The notes beneath the pieces are model-generated. The model saw only the letters and a program-made list of their open reading frames with translations, had not been told where the DNA came from and made no database searches. DNA of 36,148 nt. It comes from Sedimenticola hydrogenitrophicus. Lineage in GTDB: Bacteria > Pseudomonadota > Gammaproteobacteria > Chromatiales > Chromatiaceae. Below, piece after piece: positions 1 to 7,692 of this stretch; within the stretch, counting starts at the first letter, position 1; each line of letters opens with the position of its first letter. Both the position numbers and the translations under genes were made by a program. The stretch is from assembly GCF_029017505.1 (NCBI RefSeq), contig NZ_JAQGEI010000046.1, positions 1 to 36,148 on the forward strand. Direction: 5' to 3'.

Positions 1-230
1 TGAGGGGAGACACTTAGAAAGAGAAACATGGGGTGGCGCGCAATGATGAGCGATACCGAGCAATAGTGAGCAGGGAATCAATGACTTGGGCGCGATTAGG
101 TGGCGTGGCGACGATTTCGCTTGAGTCTGCGAAAGTCGCGGCGATTTGTCCAGTATGGCCATTATCCCCGGTAGAATTGCGAAAGTGCGGCATCTGTTCA
201 CGTACCTTTTAAAGATCGTTTAAGGGCTGG
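1..230. repeat. Left attachment end with candidate transposase-binding repeats
   Basis: No gene is seen between the left terminus and the end of the repressor gene. Three short repeats at exact 10-bp steps start at 48, 58 and 68 (GAGCGATA, GAGCAATA, GAGCAGGG). Two longer related copies, TGCGAAAGTCGCGGC (128-142) and TGCGAAAGTGCGGC (178-191), face the same way. GCGACGAT (108-115) also occurs inverted at 36121-36128 near the right end. In Mu, several transposase sites lie in each end, so these are the best candidates for them. The assignment is inference, because MuA sites diverge too quickly to recognise directly. Confidence 0.55.
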
Positions 231-929
231 CTACATGCGGCGGCCGGTCCAGACGACGCGGCCGACGATCGCCAGGTCTTCACCTGGTGCTTCCAGGGAG
301 AGGTTGAACGGTTCGTAGGCAGGGTTGTCGCTGGTGACTTTGACCTGGCGGCCCGGGAGGCGCTGCAGGCGCTTGACCAGCAGGCTGCCATCCATCCTTA
401 GCACATAGATCCCATCCCGGGGCACGGCCTGGGCGCTGCGGCGATCCACTAGGATCACGTCACCTGGCCGGAGGGTGGGCTCCATCGATTCACCATCCAC
501 ATAGATCAGGTAGAGATCGCCCGGGCTGGCGTGCAGCTCCTGCTGGATCCACTGGCGCTTGAAGGCCAGGGAGTCGATGATCTGCTCCTCCTCCACTACG
601 GCGCCGTGGCCCGCGGCGGCCCGCACATCGTAGAGCGGCACCAGGGCGTACTCCTCGCTATGCTCCTTGATCTGGTTTCCGATCGACGCCTCCTTGGGTG
701 CCGCCAGATCTTCCAGTCGCATCCTTCCCTCACCGGTGACTAGCCAATGGGCATTAATGCCTACCTTGGTAATTGACTGGATCGCTTCACCGCCAGGGAC
801 GCGGTGGTCGCTCTCATATTTTTTCAGCGTACTGATAGGTATCCCCGTTTGGGTGCTGAATTCCTCGATAGCAAGCCCAATAGTGCGCCGCGCATGAGAT
901 AGCCGGTTCCCGATTGTATCCTGACGCAC
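231..929 (-). CDS. S24-family self-cleaving phage repressor (HTH plus LexA-like peptidase)
   Basis: This is the lysogeny repressor, read leftward away from the early operon. Residues about 16-40 form a helix-turn-helix (TGIPISTLKKYE). The C-terminal half is a LexA/CI peptidase with Ser148 in DGESMEPTL, Lys186 in LLVKRLQ, and an Ala106-Gly107 bond as the likely cleavage site. Family knowledge predicts RecA-stimulated self-cleavage after DNA damage. The frame is open to a GTG at 983, but that start has no ribosome site and would translate through the operator palindrome. The GTG at 929 follows GGGAG at 6-base spacing and places all the palindromic operators upstream, so I prefer it (232 residues). 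Mu itself uses an unrelated repressor; S24 repressors occur in several other transposable phages. Confidence 0.93.
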   Translation of the reverse strand: MRQDTIGNRLSHARRTIGLAIEEFSTQTGIPISTLKKYESDHRVPGGEAIQSITKVGINAHWLVTGEGRMRLEDLAAPKEASIGNQIKEHSEEYALVPLYDVRAAAGHGAVVEEEQIIDSLAFKRQWIQQELHASPGDLYLIYVDGESMEPTLRPGDVILVDRRSAQAVPRDGIYVLRMDGSLLVKRLQRLPGRQVKVTSDNPAYEPFNLSLEAPGEDLAIVGRVVWTGRRM

Positions 930-1068
930 TTCTAGCTCCCTAAGTGCGTCACCGGTGACGCACTTCCTTTCGTAGTGACGCACTTTCTTAAGTTATTGTT
1001 TTTAGTTACTTTCATTGACTTAAGCCTAAAATATTAGGAAACCCTAAAGCGCGTCACTTAACGTAAGT
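921..1068. promoter_or_regulatory. Operator array between repressor and early operon
   Basis: An 11-bp unit AAGTGCGTCAC, or its complement, occurs at 921-931 (one mismatch), 942-952, 955-965, 975-985 and 1047-1057 (one mismatch, AAGCGCGTCAC). The copies at 942-953 and 954-965 form a perfect 24-bp palindrome centred between 953 and 954. A second, shorter palindrome, ACTTA-ACG-TAAGT, lies at 1056-1068, and CCTAA-AATA-TTAGG lies at 1025-1038. The long palindrome is the expected operator type for a dimeric S24 repressor. The other two are candidates for Ner or a host factor. The sequence pattern is directly visible; which protein binds which site is inferred. Confidence 0.75.
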
Positions 1069-1080
1069 TCCCGAATGGGG

Positions 1081-1110
1081 TTGACGAAGGTTCCCTATTG
1101 GGTTTATTGT
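1081..1110 (+). promoter_or_regulatory. Putative early promoter (Pe)
   Basis: TTGACG (1081-1086) and TATTGT (1105-1110) are separated by 18 bp and point into Ner and the early operon. The upstream operator half-site at 1047-1057 and the ACTTA/TAAGT palindrome place it under repressor, and possibly Ner, control. The Ner start codon at 1118 lies only 7 bases beyond the -10, so the transcript would have almost no leader. No clear Shine-Dalgarno precedes that start. Confidence 0.55.
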
Positions 1111-1117
1111 TTGGACC

Positions 1118-1408
1118 ATGAACACAACACGCAAGCAAAAAAAACAGGACTGGCACCGGGCCGATATCGTCTGCGCGTTGCGCAAGGCCGGCTGGTCGCT
1201 GCGCAGCCTGTCCACCCATCACGGCTACGCCTCCCCAACCACCCTGACGAATGCCCTGGACCGGCCCTGGCCGAAGGGCGAGCGGTTGATCGCCGAGGCC
1301 ATTGGGATCGATCCCGCCGTCATCTGGCCGAGCCGATATCCGCAGGATACCGCAGGCGGCGCCGGTGCGTCACATGAATTGCGAAAAGTCAAAGGGAGAG
1401 CCGCGTGA
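1118..1408 (+). CDS. ner: Ner/Nlp-family DNA-binding regulator
   Basis: First gene of the early operon. Its 96 residues match the Ner family of Mu-like phages. It has a basic N-terminus, DWHRADIVCALRKAGWSLR at 11-29, then a helix-turn-helix with GYASPTTLTNALDRPWPKGE, ending in the typical IAEAIGIDPAVIWPSRY segment. In Mu, Ner is a small repressor that damps early and repressor-gene transcription once the lytic cycle has begun. Position beside the operator region and reading away from the repressor agree with that role. A stretch near its 3' end, GCGTCACATGA (1367-1377), also occurs inverted at the right terminus of the element. Confidence 0.92.
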   Translation: MNTTRKQKKQDWHRADIVCALRKAGWSLRSLSTHHGYASPTTLTNALDRPWPKGERLIAEAIGIDPAVIWPSRYPQDTAGGAGASHELRKVKGRAA

Positions 1409-1411
1409 CAA

Positions 1412-1870
1412 TTAGAACCGACTTACATCCAGCATCCCCACATAGGCGGGATAGAGAGACCCGCGAAACAGGGTCTCCCAGCGCAGATGCCATAGTGGCT
1501 GCACAGCCAGTACCTGGGTTGGATCGTAGTCCAGACCCTTCATGTGCTGCACCTGCCAAAGCGCCCGCTGGATCTGCTCCAGGCGCACGGCCAGCGCCCC
1601 GCTTTGCAACGGTGAAAGAGGCGCGAGACATCGCTGCAGAGTGTCGGCGTCTGGCGGATCTCCATAAGGGGCCAGCTGCACGAAACGATGGCCCAGGCGT
1701 ATCGCCTCTTCAAGGGTTGGCGCATCGGCCATATCGCCTGGCGGTACGGCTTTGGCAATGGCTTCGCGCTCGGCTTCCAGGTCGGCGGCAGGCATGAATA
1801 TGAATGTCTGCACCATGTTGTGTAGCACATCTTCAGGCATCGGATACAAGTGGCTGGTGTCTTTCGGCAT
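1412..1870 (-). CDS. Uncharacterised reverse-strand protein in the early region
   Basis: A 152-residue protein reads against the early operon, with its stop only 3 bp after the Ner stop. The frame continues upstream to 1981, but the ATG at 1870 has a purine-rich site (AGAGAGAA) just before it and begins a balanced protein (MPKDTSHLYPMPEDVLHNM). Acidic N-terminal stretches alternate with Leu/Ala-rich helices; no signal peptide, membrane segment or catalytic motif is visible, and I do not recognise the family. A gene in this position and orientation would be expressed independently of the lytic programme and could be a lysogeny-expressed accessory gene (moron). The opposite-strand frame at 1405-1797 looks like its shadow. 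Confidence 0.68.
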   Translation of the reverse strand: MPKDTSHLYPMPEDVLHNMVQTFIFMPAADLEAEREAIAKAVPPGDMADAPTLEEAIRLGHRFVQLAPYGDPPDADTLQRCLAPLSPLQSGALAVRLEQIQRALWQVQHMKGLDYDPTQVLAVQPLWHLRWETLFRGSLYPAYVGMLDVSRF

Positions 1871-1980
1871 GGTGTTCTCTCTGTTGTTTTTGTTCGACGG
1901 ACACAGCCTAGCCCAGGCCGGCAGCGGCTGCCAGGGCAATCCGGCACCGGTTTTGGAAGACGTTTTAAAGGGGGTTTCCA

Positions 1981-2466
1981 ATGCGTAAGCGTAATAGGAA
2001 GCGGGTGGCTCCGACCTCTTTGCGCCACGCTATCGAGCTGTGCCTGGAGTACGCCCGGGAGCGGCGGCGCCTGTCGGTTGACCGGGTGGCTGACCTGATG
2101 GGGATGCCGAGCAAGTGGGCGCTGTACAAGTGGCTGGAGAACGGCCGGTTGCCGGCGATCCTGATCCGCCCGTTCGAGCACGCCTGCGGCTGCACCTATG
2201 TGACCCAGTACCTGGCCACCAGCGCGCACAAGCTGCTGGTGGATATCCCCAGCGGGAAGCCGGCCCAGGATGAGGACGTGCTGCAGCTGCAGACGGGATT
2301 CAACGATGCGGTGAACCTACTGGCCCGGTTCTACCGGGGCGAGGGGTCCGCCGATGAGACGATGGCGGCGCTGAGCCAGGCCATGAGTGAGATCGCCGGG
2401 CACCGGGAGAATGTCAGCAAGGCGCTGACGCCGGAGCTGGAGCTGTTTGAGGAGGGAGTGGAATGA
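1981..2466 (+). CDS. Putative DNA-binding early protein
   Basis: 161 residues, preceded by AAAGGGGGTTTCC as ribosome site. The N-terminus is strongly basic (MRKRNRKR). Residues about 15-60 look like a helix-turn-helix, with RLSVDRVADLMGMPSKWALY resembling a recognition unit that reads a target with a following WLENGRLP turn. The rest is helical (LQTGFNDAVNLLARFYRG, then an acidic C-terminus). It resembles small phage regulators found just upstream of transposase A in Mu-like prophages, but I cannot name the family. It ends with an ATG overlapping its own stop (2463-2466), which suggests that a coupled gene once followed. Confidence 0.75.
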   Translation: MRKRNRKRVAPTSLRHAIELCLEYARERRRLSVDRVADLMGMPSKWALYKWLENGRLPAILIRPFEHACGCTYVTQYLATSAHKLLVDIPSGKPAQDEDVLQLQTGFNDAVNLLARFYRGEGSADETMAALSQAMSEIAGHRENVSKALTPELELFEEGVE

Positions 2467-2492
2467 ATCGTCAGCCAGCACCTGGGATATGG

Positions 2493-2762
2493 CTAATCAC
2501 CCTGCCGCATCGGTTTGAGCTGGTATTCCTTGTTTTTCAGTCGGCCCAGGTCTTCCACGACAACCTTAAAGTGCTTCACCGCCTTTGCCAGATCATCCAG
2601 GTTGACCTGGACGCATTCTTTGGACATCTGGTCCGGGGTGAGGTGAAAGCGATCTGCGATATTCGTATTGGGCGCTGCGCCGAGGATAGAGCGCAGGTTC
2701 TGATAATACTCATCGAGTTCACGCAGATGAGGTGTGATTGTTTCCTTCCTGTAGATAGGCAT
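2493..2762 (-). CDS. Small uncharacterised reverse-strand protein
   Basis: 89 residues from the ATG at 2762, which follows AGGAATGCTGTT. An upstream start at 2810 would overlap the next forward gene and has no better ribosome site. The protein is hydrophilic and probably helical (LRELDEYYQNLRSILGA, then VNLDDLAKAVKHFKVVVED). The G+C of this segment is visibly lower than that of its neighbours, a sign of separate origin. It is the second of three lone reverse genes inside the forward early operon. A forward frame at 2463-2798 has a good ribosome site but encodes an odd Cys/His/Leu-rich sequence and is more likely the shadow. Function unknown. Confidence 0.65.
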   Translation of the reverse strand: MPIYRKETITPHLRELDEYYQNLRSILGAAPNTNIADRFHLTPDQMSKECVQVNLDDLAKAVKHFKVVVEDLGRLKNKEYQLKPMRQGD

Positions 2763-2787
2763 AACAGCATTCCTGAAGAGGTGATAC

Positions 2788-2994
2788 ATGAGCAATGAAG
2801 AATTAATCATTTTTCGTGAGCGCGCAAGCCACCTGACGCCGATCCTGGAAAAACGCTATCAGCATTTGGTGGAGCTGCTGCTAGCGCTCTGCGAGGGTGA
2901 GCGTGACTGGGATGTGGACATCGAGCTGGCGCTGGAGGATGTCAAAAGCGCCGCTGAGCTGCTGATCCCGATCCGCGAGGAGGAGTCGTTTTGA
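2788..2994 (+). CDS. Small early protein upstream of transposase A
   Basis: 68 residues, ribosome site GAGGTGATAC before the ATG. It is acidic and helical (HLVELLLALCEGERDW, ELALEDVKSAAELLIP) with no recognisable motif. The stop overlaps the TTG start of the transposase, so the two are translationally coupled. Its fixed place directly ahead of A suggests a phage-encoded accessory protein rather than an inserted gene. Function unknown. Confidence 0.75.
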   Translation: MSNEELIIFRERASHLTPILEKRYQHLVELLLALCEGERDWDVDIELALEDVKSAAELLIPIREEESF

Positions 2995-5006
2995 CCAAGG
3001 AGTGGTTTACCGTCCGCGAGATCGCCGAGGCGATGGGAGAGCCAAAGCGCAAGATTGAGCGCACCGCCGTCCGCGAATCCTGGCCATTCGAGGAGTCCAC
3101 TGGCCGCGGCGGTACCCGGCGACTGTACCGGCTGGATGCCATGCCCCATGCCGCCCAGGTCGCCCTGCTCAAAACCCACGCCCCGGTCCCCGTGCTGACC
3201 GAGGCCGACCTGACCCCCTCCCCCAAACGCCAGCGTCCGGTGCACAGCGAGGAGGCGCTATCCTCGCGCTGGGAGCGGCTGCGGGACAGCCAGCGAGAGA
3301 AGGCGGAGGCGAAGTGCACCGCGATCCGCGCCGCCGTCACGGCGCACGAGCGCAGCGGCGTACCGCTGACCACGGCCCTGCAGACGGCCGCCACCGGCAC
3401 CCCCTGGAGCTACGCCACCCTGCGCGACGCTTACTACGGCAAGGGGGCCAAGGCCGGGCTGGTGGATTACCCGCGTCACCTGTGGGCGCTGGTGCTGGCC
3501 CCGGGGCACCTGGGGCGCACCGCCACCGCCGAGTGCGACCCCGCCGCCTGGGCCGCCTTCAAGGCAGACTACCTGCGCCAGGAGGAGCCGACGCTGGAGA
3601 TGTGCTATCGCACCCTGCAGCGGCTGGCCGCGGTGCACGACTGGACCATACCGGGCAGCAGCAAATCGCTGGCCCGGCGCCTGGAACGGGAGATGAGCTA
3701 CCGGGCTCAGGTGTTCCTGCGCAAGGGGCCGGAGGCGCTGGCGAGGATGTTCCCGGCCCAGCGGCGCGACCGGACCGCGCTGCACGCCCTGGAGCTGGTG
3801 AACGCCGACGGCCACAAGTTCGACAATTTCGTGGAGTGGCCGGATGGCGAGATCGGACGCCCCATTCTGGTGGGCTGGCAGGATATCCGCTCGGGGAAGA
3901 TGCTCTCCTGGCGCGTCGACAAGACAGAGAGTTCCGATGGTTATCGGCTCTCCTTCGCTGACCTGCTGCGCGAGCACGGCAAACCCGGCGGGGCGATCCT
4001 GGACAACGGCCGCGGCGCGGCCGCCAAGATCCTGACCGGCGGCATGTCCACGCGGTTCCGCTTCAAGGTCAAGGAGGAGGAGCCGCTGGGCCTGTTCACC
4101 CACCTGCTGGGCGAGGAGAACACCCACTTCGCCAAGCCGTACCACGGCCAATCAAAGCCCATTGAACGTGCCTTCCGCGACCTGGCGAGCGACGTATCCA
4201 AGGACGCCCGCCTGGCCGGCGCCTACACCGGCAAGAACCCCACCGCCAAGCCGGAGAACTACGGCAGCCGCGCCGTGCCGTTGGCTCGCTTCCTGGAAGT
4301 GCTGGAGGACGGCATCCGCCAGCACAACGCCCGGAAGGGTCGGCGCGGCATGGGCATGGACGGCCGCAGCTTCGATGAAGTGTTTGCCGAGAGCTACCAG
4401 GCCAACGCCCACCTGATCCAACGCCCGACCCAGGCGCAGCTCTCGCGCTGGCTGCTGGCAGCGGTGGACATCACCGCCAACAAGCTCACCGGTGCGGTAA
4501 AGGTCCACGGCAACGAGTACGTCTCCGATGCGCTGACCGAGGCCCTGGCGGGCCGCTCGGCGGCCGAGCGGCGGGTGGTGGTGCGGCTGGACCCCGACAA
4601 CCTGCTCCTGCCGGTGATGGTCGAGACCCTGGACGGGCGCCTGATCGGCGAGGCCAAGCTCAATGGCCCGGTGCGCTTCATCGACACCCAAGCCGGCCGC
4701 GATCGGGCGCGGGACGAGCAGCGCCTGGCACGGATCACCAAAGAGGAGGCGGCCATCCACCAACGGATGAGCCAGGCCGAACTGGACCGCCTGATCGATA
4801 CCGCCGCCCAGGCCGACCGCGAGCAGGAGGCAGAGACCCCTGCCCAGCAAAACCACAAGCTGGTGCGCGGTGCGTTCGGCAAGGCCAAGCGGGTGGCCGG
4901 AAGCGACATCGATCTGCCGGATGATGACCTGGTGCTGGGGGGAGACGAATTCATCCTGCGCCTGGCGGCCCAGAACACCGGCAGTGTGCTGGACCGGGAC
5001 GACTGA
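2991..5006 (+). CDS. A: Mu-type DDE transposase A
   Basis: 671 residues, close to the 663 of Mu A. It starts at TTG 2991, overlapping the previous stop and preceded by GAGGAG. Residues 1-65 are the winged-helix Mu DNA-binding domain (WFTVREIAEAMGEPKRKI, then GRGGTRRLYRLDAMP). The DDE catalytic triad is visible as Asp273 (LVNADGHKFD), Asp338 (AILDNGRGAA) and Glu392 (GQSKPIERAFRD), nearly the same numbering as Mu (269, 336, 392). The C-terminal 150 residues are charged and helical, as expected for the region that contacts MuB. It cleaves and joins the phage ends during integration and replicative transposition. All key residues are intact. Confidence 0.97.
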   Translation: MTKEWFTVREIAEAMGEPKRKIERTAVRESWPFEESTGRGGTRRLYRLDAMPHAAQVALLKTHAPVPVLTEADLTPSPKRQRPVHSEEALSSRWERLRDSQREKAEAKCTAIRAAVTAHERSGVPLTTALQTAATGTPWSYATLRDAYYGKGAKAGLVDYPRHLWALVLAPGHLGRTATAECDPAAWAAFKADYLRQEEPTLEMCYRTLQRLAAVHDWTIPGSSKSLARRLEREMSYRAQVFLRKGPEALARMFPAQRRDRTALHALELVNADGHKFDNFVEWPDGEIGRPILVGWQDIRSGKMLSWRVDKTESSDGYRLSFADLLREHGKPGGAILDNGRGAAAKILTGGMSTRFRFKVKEEEPLGLFTHLLGEENTHFAKPYHGQSKPIERAFRDLASDVSKDARLAGAYTGKNPTAKPENYGSRAVPLARFLEVLEDGIRQHNARKGRRGMGMDGRSFDEVFAESYQANAHLIQRPTQAQLSRWLLAAVDITANKLTGAVKVHGNEYVSDALTEALAGRSAAERRVVVRLDPDNLLLPVMVETLDGRLIGEAKLNGPVRFIDTQAGRDRARDEQRLARITKEEAAIHQRMSQAELDRLIDTAAQADREQEAETPAQQNHKLVRGAFGKAKRVAGSDIDLPDDDLVLGGDEFILRLAAQNTGSVLDRDD

Positions 5007-5093
5007 TTCAAGAACGCCCGGCGGGGTGGCATCCCCGCCGGACGGTGGCGGTGCTTGCCTTACAGCAAGAACAACAACAACAGGAGTATAGCA

Positions 5094-6050
5094 ATGAACG
5101 ATGCAGTAGCAATGGCCCGGACCGGGCTGGAAGACGAGCAGATCCTGCACGACCTGGTGCGGGTCGAAATGGCCAGCGCCGGCCTGTCCCAGGAGCGAGC
5201 CTCTACCGAGATCGGTATCTCCGGCTCGGCACTGTCGCAATGGCTGTCCGGCAAGTATCCGAGCGATCCAGCAGAGCTGGAACTCAAAATCCGCCGCTGG
5301 CTGGACGCCCGCACCGAGCGTGCCAGGATGACCGCGGCGCTCCCCACCGCCCCCGCCTGGGTGGAGACCACCACCGCCCGGCGCATCCTGGCCGGCCTCT
5401 CCTACGCCCAGATGGCCGGCGATATCGCCGTGGTCTACGGCGGCGCGGGGCTGGGCAAGACCAAGGCGGCGCGCCACTACGCCATCGGCCATCCCAACGT
5501 CTGGGTGGCCACCATGACCAGCAGCACCAACACCCTCGGCCCCTGCCTGGAGCGGGTGGCGCTGGCCTGCGGCCTGCGCCCCACCAACACCCGGGCCTGC
5601 CGCATCGAGGCCGACCTGGTGGAACGGCTGGAGGAGACCAACGGCCTGCTGATCATCGACGAGGCCCAGCACCTCAACACCCGCGCCATCGAGGCGCTGC
5701 GCGGCCTGCACGACGCCACCGGCGTCGGCCTGGCCATCATGGGCAATGAGATCATCTACACCCGCATCACCGGCGGGCGCCGCTCCGCCGAGTTCGCCCA
5801 GCTGTTCAGCCGCATCGGCAAACGGGTGCGCCTGACCCGACCCCGCAAGGATGACGTGGAGGCGCTGCTGGAAGCCTGGGGCATCACCGCCCGCGAAGAG
5901 CGCGAGGCGGTGCTGGAGATCGCCCGCAGCCAAGGCGCCCTGCGCATGGTCACCAAGTGCCTGCGCCTGGCCACCCTGTTCGCCAAGGGCGAGGGGGTCA
6001 ACCTGCGCCACATCCGCGCCGCCTGGCGCGACTTGGGGGGTGAGGGATGA
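5094..6050 (+). CDS. B: Mu B-type AAA+ ATPase, target-DNA activator
   Basis: 318 residues. The ATG at 5094 follows CAGGAG; the frame is open to 5055 but without a ribosome site. Residues 30-55 form a helix-turn-helix (ERASTEIGISGSALSQWLSG) as in MuB. The AAA+ core has Walker A GGAGLGKT (116-123), Walker B LLIIDEAQ (185-192) and a sensor Asn in AIMGNE (near 218), with RITGGRR near 225-230 supplying possible arginine fingers. MuB binds target DNA in an ATP-dependent way and stimulates A. It starts 88 bp after A, and its stop overlaps the next start. Intact. Confidence 0.95.
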   Translation: MNDAVAMARTGLEDEQILHDLVRVEMASAGLSQERASTEIGISGSALSQWLSGKYPSDPAELELKIRRWLDARTERARMTAALPTAPAWVETTTARRILAGLSYAQMAGDIAVVYGGAGLGKTKAARHYAIGHPNVWVATMTSSTNTLGPCLERVALACGLRPTNTRACRIEADLVERLEETNGLLIIDEAQHLNTRAIEALRGLHDATGVGLAIMGNEIIYTRITGGRRSAEFAQLFSRIGKRVRLTRPRKDDVEALLEAWGITAREEREAVLEIARSQGALRMVTKCLRLATLFAKGEGVNLRHIRAAWRDLGGEG

Positions 6051-6358
6051 ACGCCATCACCGAACTCCCCATCGTCCGGGGTCTGCACGCCCGCAACGCG
6101 CAGAACGCCCACATGCAGGCCAAGCTGGCCGATGCCGGCGCCTGCCTGGAGGCACTGATCCGCCACGGCTACACCGTGCTGCGCATCGAGCTGGAAGGGG
6201 CCAAGCCGGTGGTGTGGATCCAGGGCTGCGCCCAGTGCGACAAGCTGATCGGCGCCTGGTACCGCATCGAGGGCACACATCAGGGGCGGCGCTACACCTG
6301 GCAGGCCCCGGTGCTGGCATGCCGCGTCCAGTGGCAGACACAGGGGGAACACTCATGA
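6047..6358 (+). CDS. Uncharacterised early protein
   Basis: 103 residues; its ATG overlaps the stop of B, and its stop overlaps the next ATG. The N-terminal half is helical (HMQAKLADAGACLEALIRHG). The C-terminal half is a beta-rich segment with GCAQCDKLIGAWY and HQGRRYTWQAP, including one CxxC pair that is not obviously a full zinc site. Placement right after B in the replication block suggests a transposition or host take-over helper, but no family is recognised. Confidence 0.8.
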   Translation: MNAITELPIVRGLHARNAQNAHMQAKLADAGACLEALIRHGYTVLRIELEGAKPVVWIQGCAQCDKLIGAWYRIEGTHQGRRYTWQAPVLACRVQWQTQGEHS

Positions 6359-6726
6359 CCTGTCCACTTTGCGGTAAATCCGGGGACTGGGCGCCCCGCC
6401 ACACGGTCTGTCCCGACTGCGTCAACCGGCTCAAGCTGGATGACCCGCGCGAGGAGCTCGACACCCCGCCCTACACCGTGGTGCTGGCGGAGCAGATCCG
6501 CGGGGCCATCGGCGAGTTCGTTCCGCTGCCGAGCCAGGAGCACCTGGAGCACATCATCACGGAGGTGCTGTTCGAGGCCGCCAACGCCATCCGCGCCGGG
6601 CATGAGATTGAACTGGAGTACCTGGGCCGGTTCGGCGTGCGTTCGGTATGCCAACAGCCGTTCATCACCTACCAGGCCGCCGAGTACCTGCTGCCGCGGC
6701 CGGCCAACCTGGAGGAGTCAGCATGA
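6355..6726 (+). CDS. Zinc-ribbon protein with HU/IHF-like C-terminal segment
   Basis: 123 residues, ATG overlapping the preceding stop. The N-terminus carries a four-cysteine zinc ribbon: C3-x2-C6 and C19-x2-C22. Residues about 65-98 (VLFEAANAIRAGHEIELEYL followed by GRFGVRSV) follow the pattern of HU/IHF proteins, where a helix is followed by a G-E-x-(V/I)-x-L-x-x-(F/L)-G-x-F-x-V-R strand pair. The basic arm and its conserved proline are not evident, and a segment with FITYQAAEYLLPRP follows instead. Mu transposition depends on host HU and IHF, so a phage-encoded relative in the early block would make sense. The zinc site is clear; the HU relation is my inference. Confidence 0.72.
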   Translation: MTCPLCGKSGDWAPRHTVCPDCVNRLKLDDPREELDTPPYTVVLAEQIRGAIGEFVPLPSQEHLEHIITEVLFEAANAIRAGHEIELEYLGRFGVRSVCQQPFITYQAAEYLLPRPANLEESA

Positions 6727-7058
6727 ACAAAGGGGATGTGTTACAGGCGCTCGCCCGCCACATCGGCGCGCACCAGGGCATCACGGCGCGGGACCTGGTC
6801 ATCGAGATCAGCGGCCAGTCCGACCCGCACCGGGGCGACCAGCGCCGCCTGCGCCAGCTCATCACCGAGCTGCGCATGGAAGGCCACCACGTCTGTGCGC
6901 ACCCCTCCACCGGCTACTTCATCGCCCGCGATGAGGCCGAACTGAACCGCACCTGCGCATACCTTGAAGAGCGGGCGATGGCCTCGCTCGCCCAGGTCTC
7001 ACGCATGAAACGCACCTCGCTGCCCGACCTGCTCGGCCAGCTCAGACTACCGACCTAG
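6723..7058 (+). CDS. Small winged-helix-like early protein
   Basis: 111 residues with an ATGA overlap with the preceding gene. ALARHIGAHQGITARDLV at about 9-26 looks like the first helices of a winged helix. DQRRLRQLITELRMEGHHV is a plausible recognition helix, and CAHPSTGYFIARDEAEL a wing. The last third is helical and basic. Similar small proteins sit in early operons of Mu-like and other temperate phages. DNA binding is likely, but the target is unknown. Confidence 0.78.
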   Translation: MNKGDVLQALARHIGAHQGITARDLVIEISGQSDPHRGDQRRLRQLITELRMEGHHVCAHPSTGYFIARDEAELNRTCAYLEERAMASLAQVSRMKRTSLPDLLGQLRLPT

Positions 7059-7068
7059 GAGACTATCC

Positions 7069-7683
7069 ATGAACGAACCCATCCCAACCGGCTACATGCG
7101 CAACGCCGCCGGCCACCTGGTGCCCGAGGCCCAGGTGCGCGAGCAAGACAAACTGCGTGACGACCGGGTGCGCTACCTGGTCGATCTCGCCAAGTCCCTG
7201 AACCATGCGCTGACGACATTCAAACGCCAGGCCCTGGACGAGATCGAGGACCTGGTGCAGATCGCCGCCGAGCGCTACGACACCCGCATCGGCGGGCGCA
7301 AGGGGAACATCCAGCTCTCCAGCTACGACGGCCGCTACAAAGTCTGCAGGCACGTCGCCGACCGCATCGCCTTCACCGAAGAGTTGGAGGCGGCGAAATC
7401 CCTGATCAACGGCTGCATCACCCGCTGGAGCGAGGGGGCGAACAACAACATCCGCGCCCTGGTCGACCGGGCCTTCCGCACCGACACCCAGGGGCAGATC
7501 AAAACGGCCGCGGTGCTGGAGCTGCTGCGCCTGGAGATCGACGACGCCGAGTGGCTGCGGGCGATGGACGCCCTGCGCGATAGCATCCAGACCGTCGGTA
7601 CCGCGATCTATGTGCGGGTCTACGAGCGCATCGGCGACAGCGACCAGTACCGGGCGATCCCGCTCGACCTGGCGTCTGTGTAG
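7069..7683 (+). CDS. DUF3164 family protein
   Basis: 204 residues with an AGGAG ribosome site. It matches the DUF3164 proteins found in nearly all Mu-like phages between B and GemA. Recognisable features are the N-terminal TGYMRNAAGHLVPEAQV, the central IGGRKGNIQLSSYDGRYKV, and the C-terminal block with LRLEIDDAEWLRAMDAL. The body is helical and charged, with no catalytic motif. Some databases label it a sulfate transporter, which is an error since it has no membrane segment. Its role is unknown; its position suggests DNA replication or transposition. Confidence 0.92.
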   Translation: MNEPIPTGYMRNAAGHLVPEAQVREQDKLRDDRVRYLVDLAKSLNHALTTFKRQALDEIEDLVQIAAERYDTRIGGRKGNIQLSSYDGRYKVCRHVADRIAFTEELEAAKSLINGCITRWSEGANNNIRALVDRAFRTDTQGQIKTAAVLELLRLEIDDAEWLRAMDALRDSIQTVGTAIYVRVYERIGDSDQYRAIPLDLASV

Positions 7684-7692
7684 GGGGCGGCC

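Noticed and set aside
1405-1797. Forward frame after Ner with a GTGA overlap and GGGAG site
   Set aside because: The product is Arg/Pro/Ala-rich without a sensible fold, while the opposite strand over the same bases encodes a balanced protein with its own ribosome site. It may be the remnant start of a displaced gene.
2463-2798. Forward frame with a strong GAGGAGGGAG site and ATGA overlap
   Set aside because: The sequence is an odd mix of Cys, His, Phe, Ile and Leu typical of an antisense shadow; the reverse-strand 89-residue protein looks genuine. Not fully excluded.
4152-6011. Long reverse-strand open frame (over 600 codons) opposite A and B
   Set aside because: It lies fully antisense to two intact, recognised genes, is rich in Gly, Ala, Gln and His from G+C-rich codon shadowing, and has no domain.
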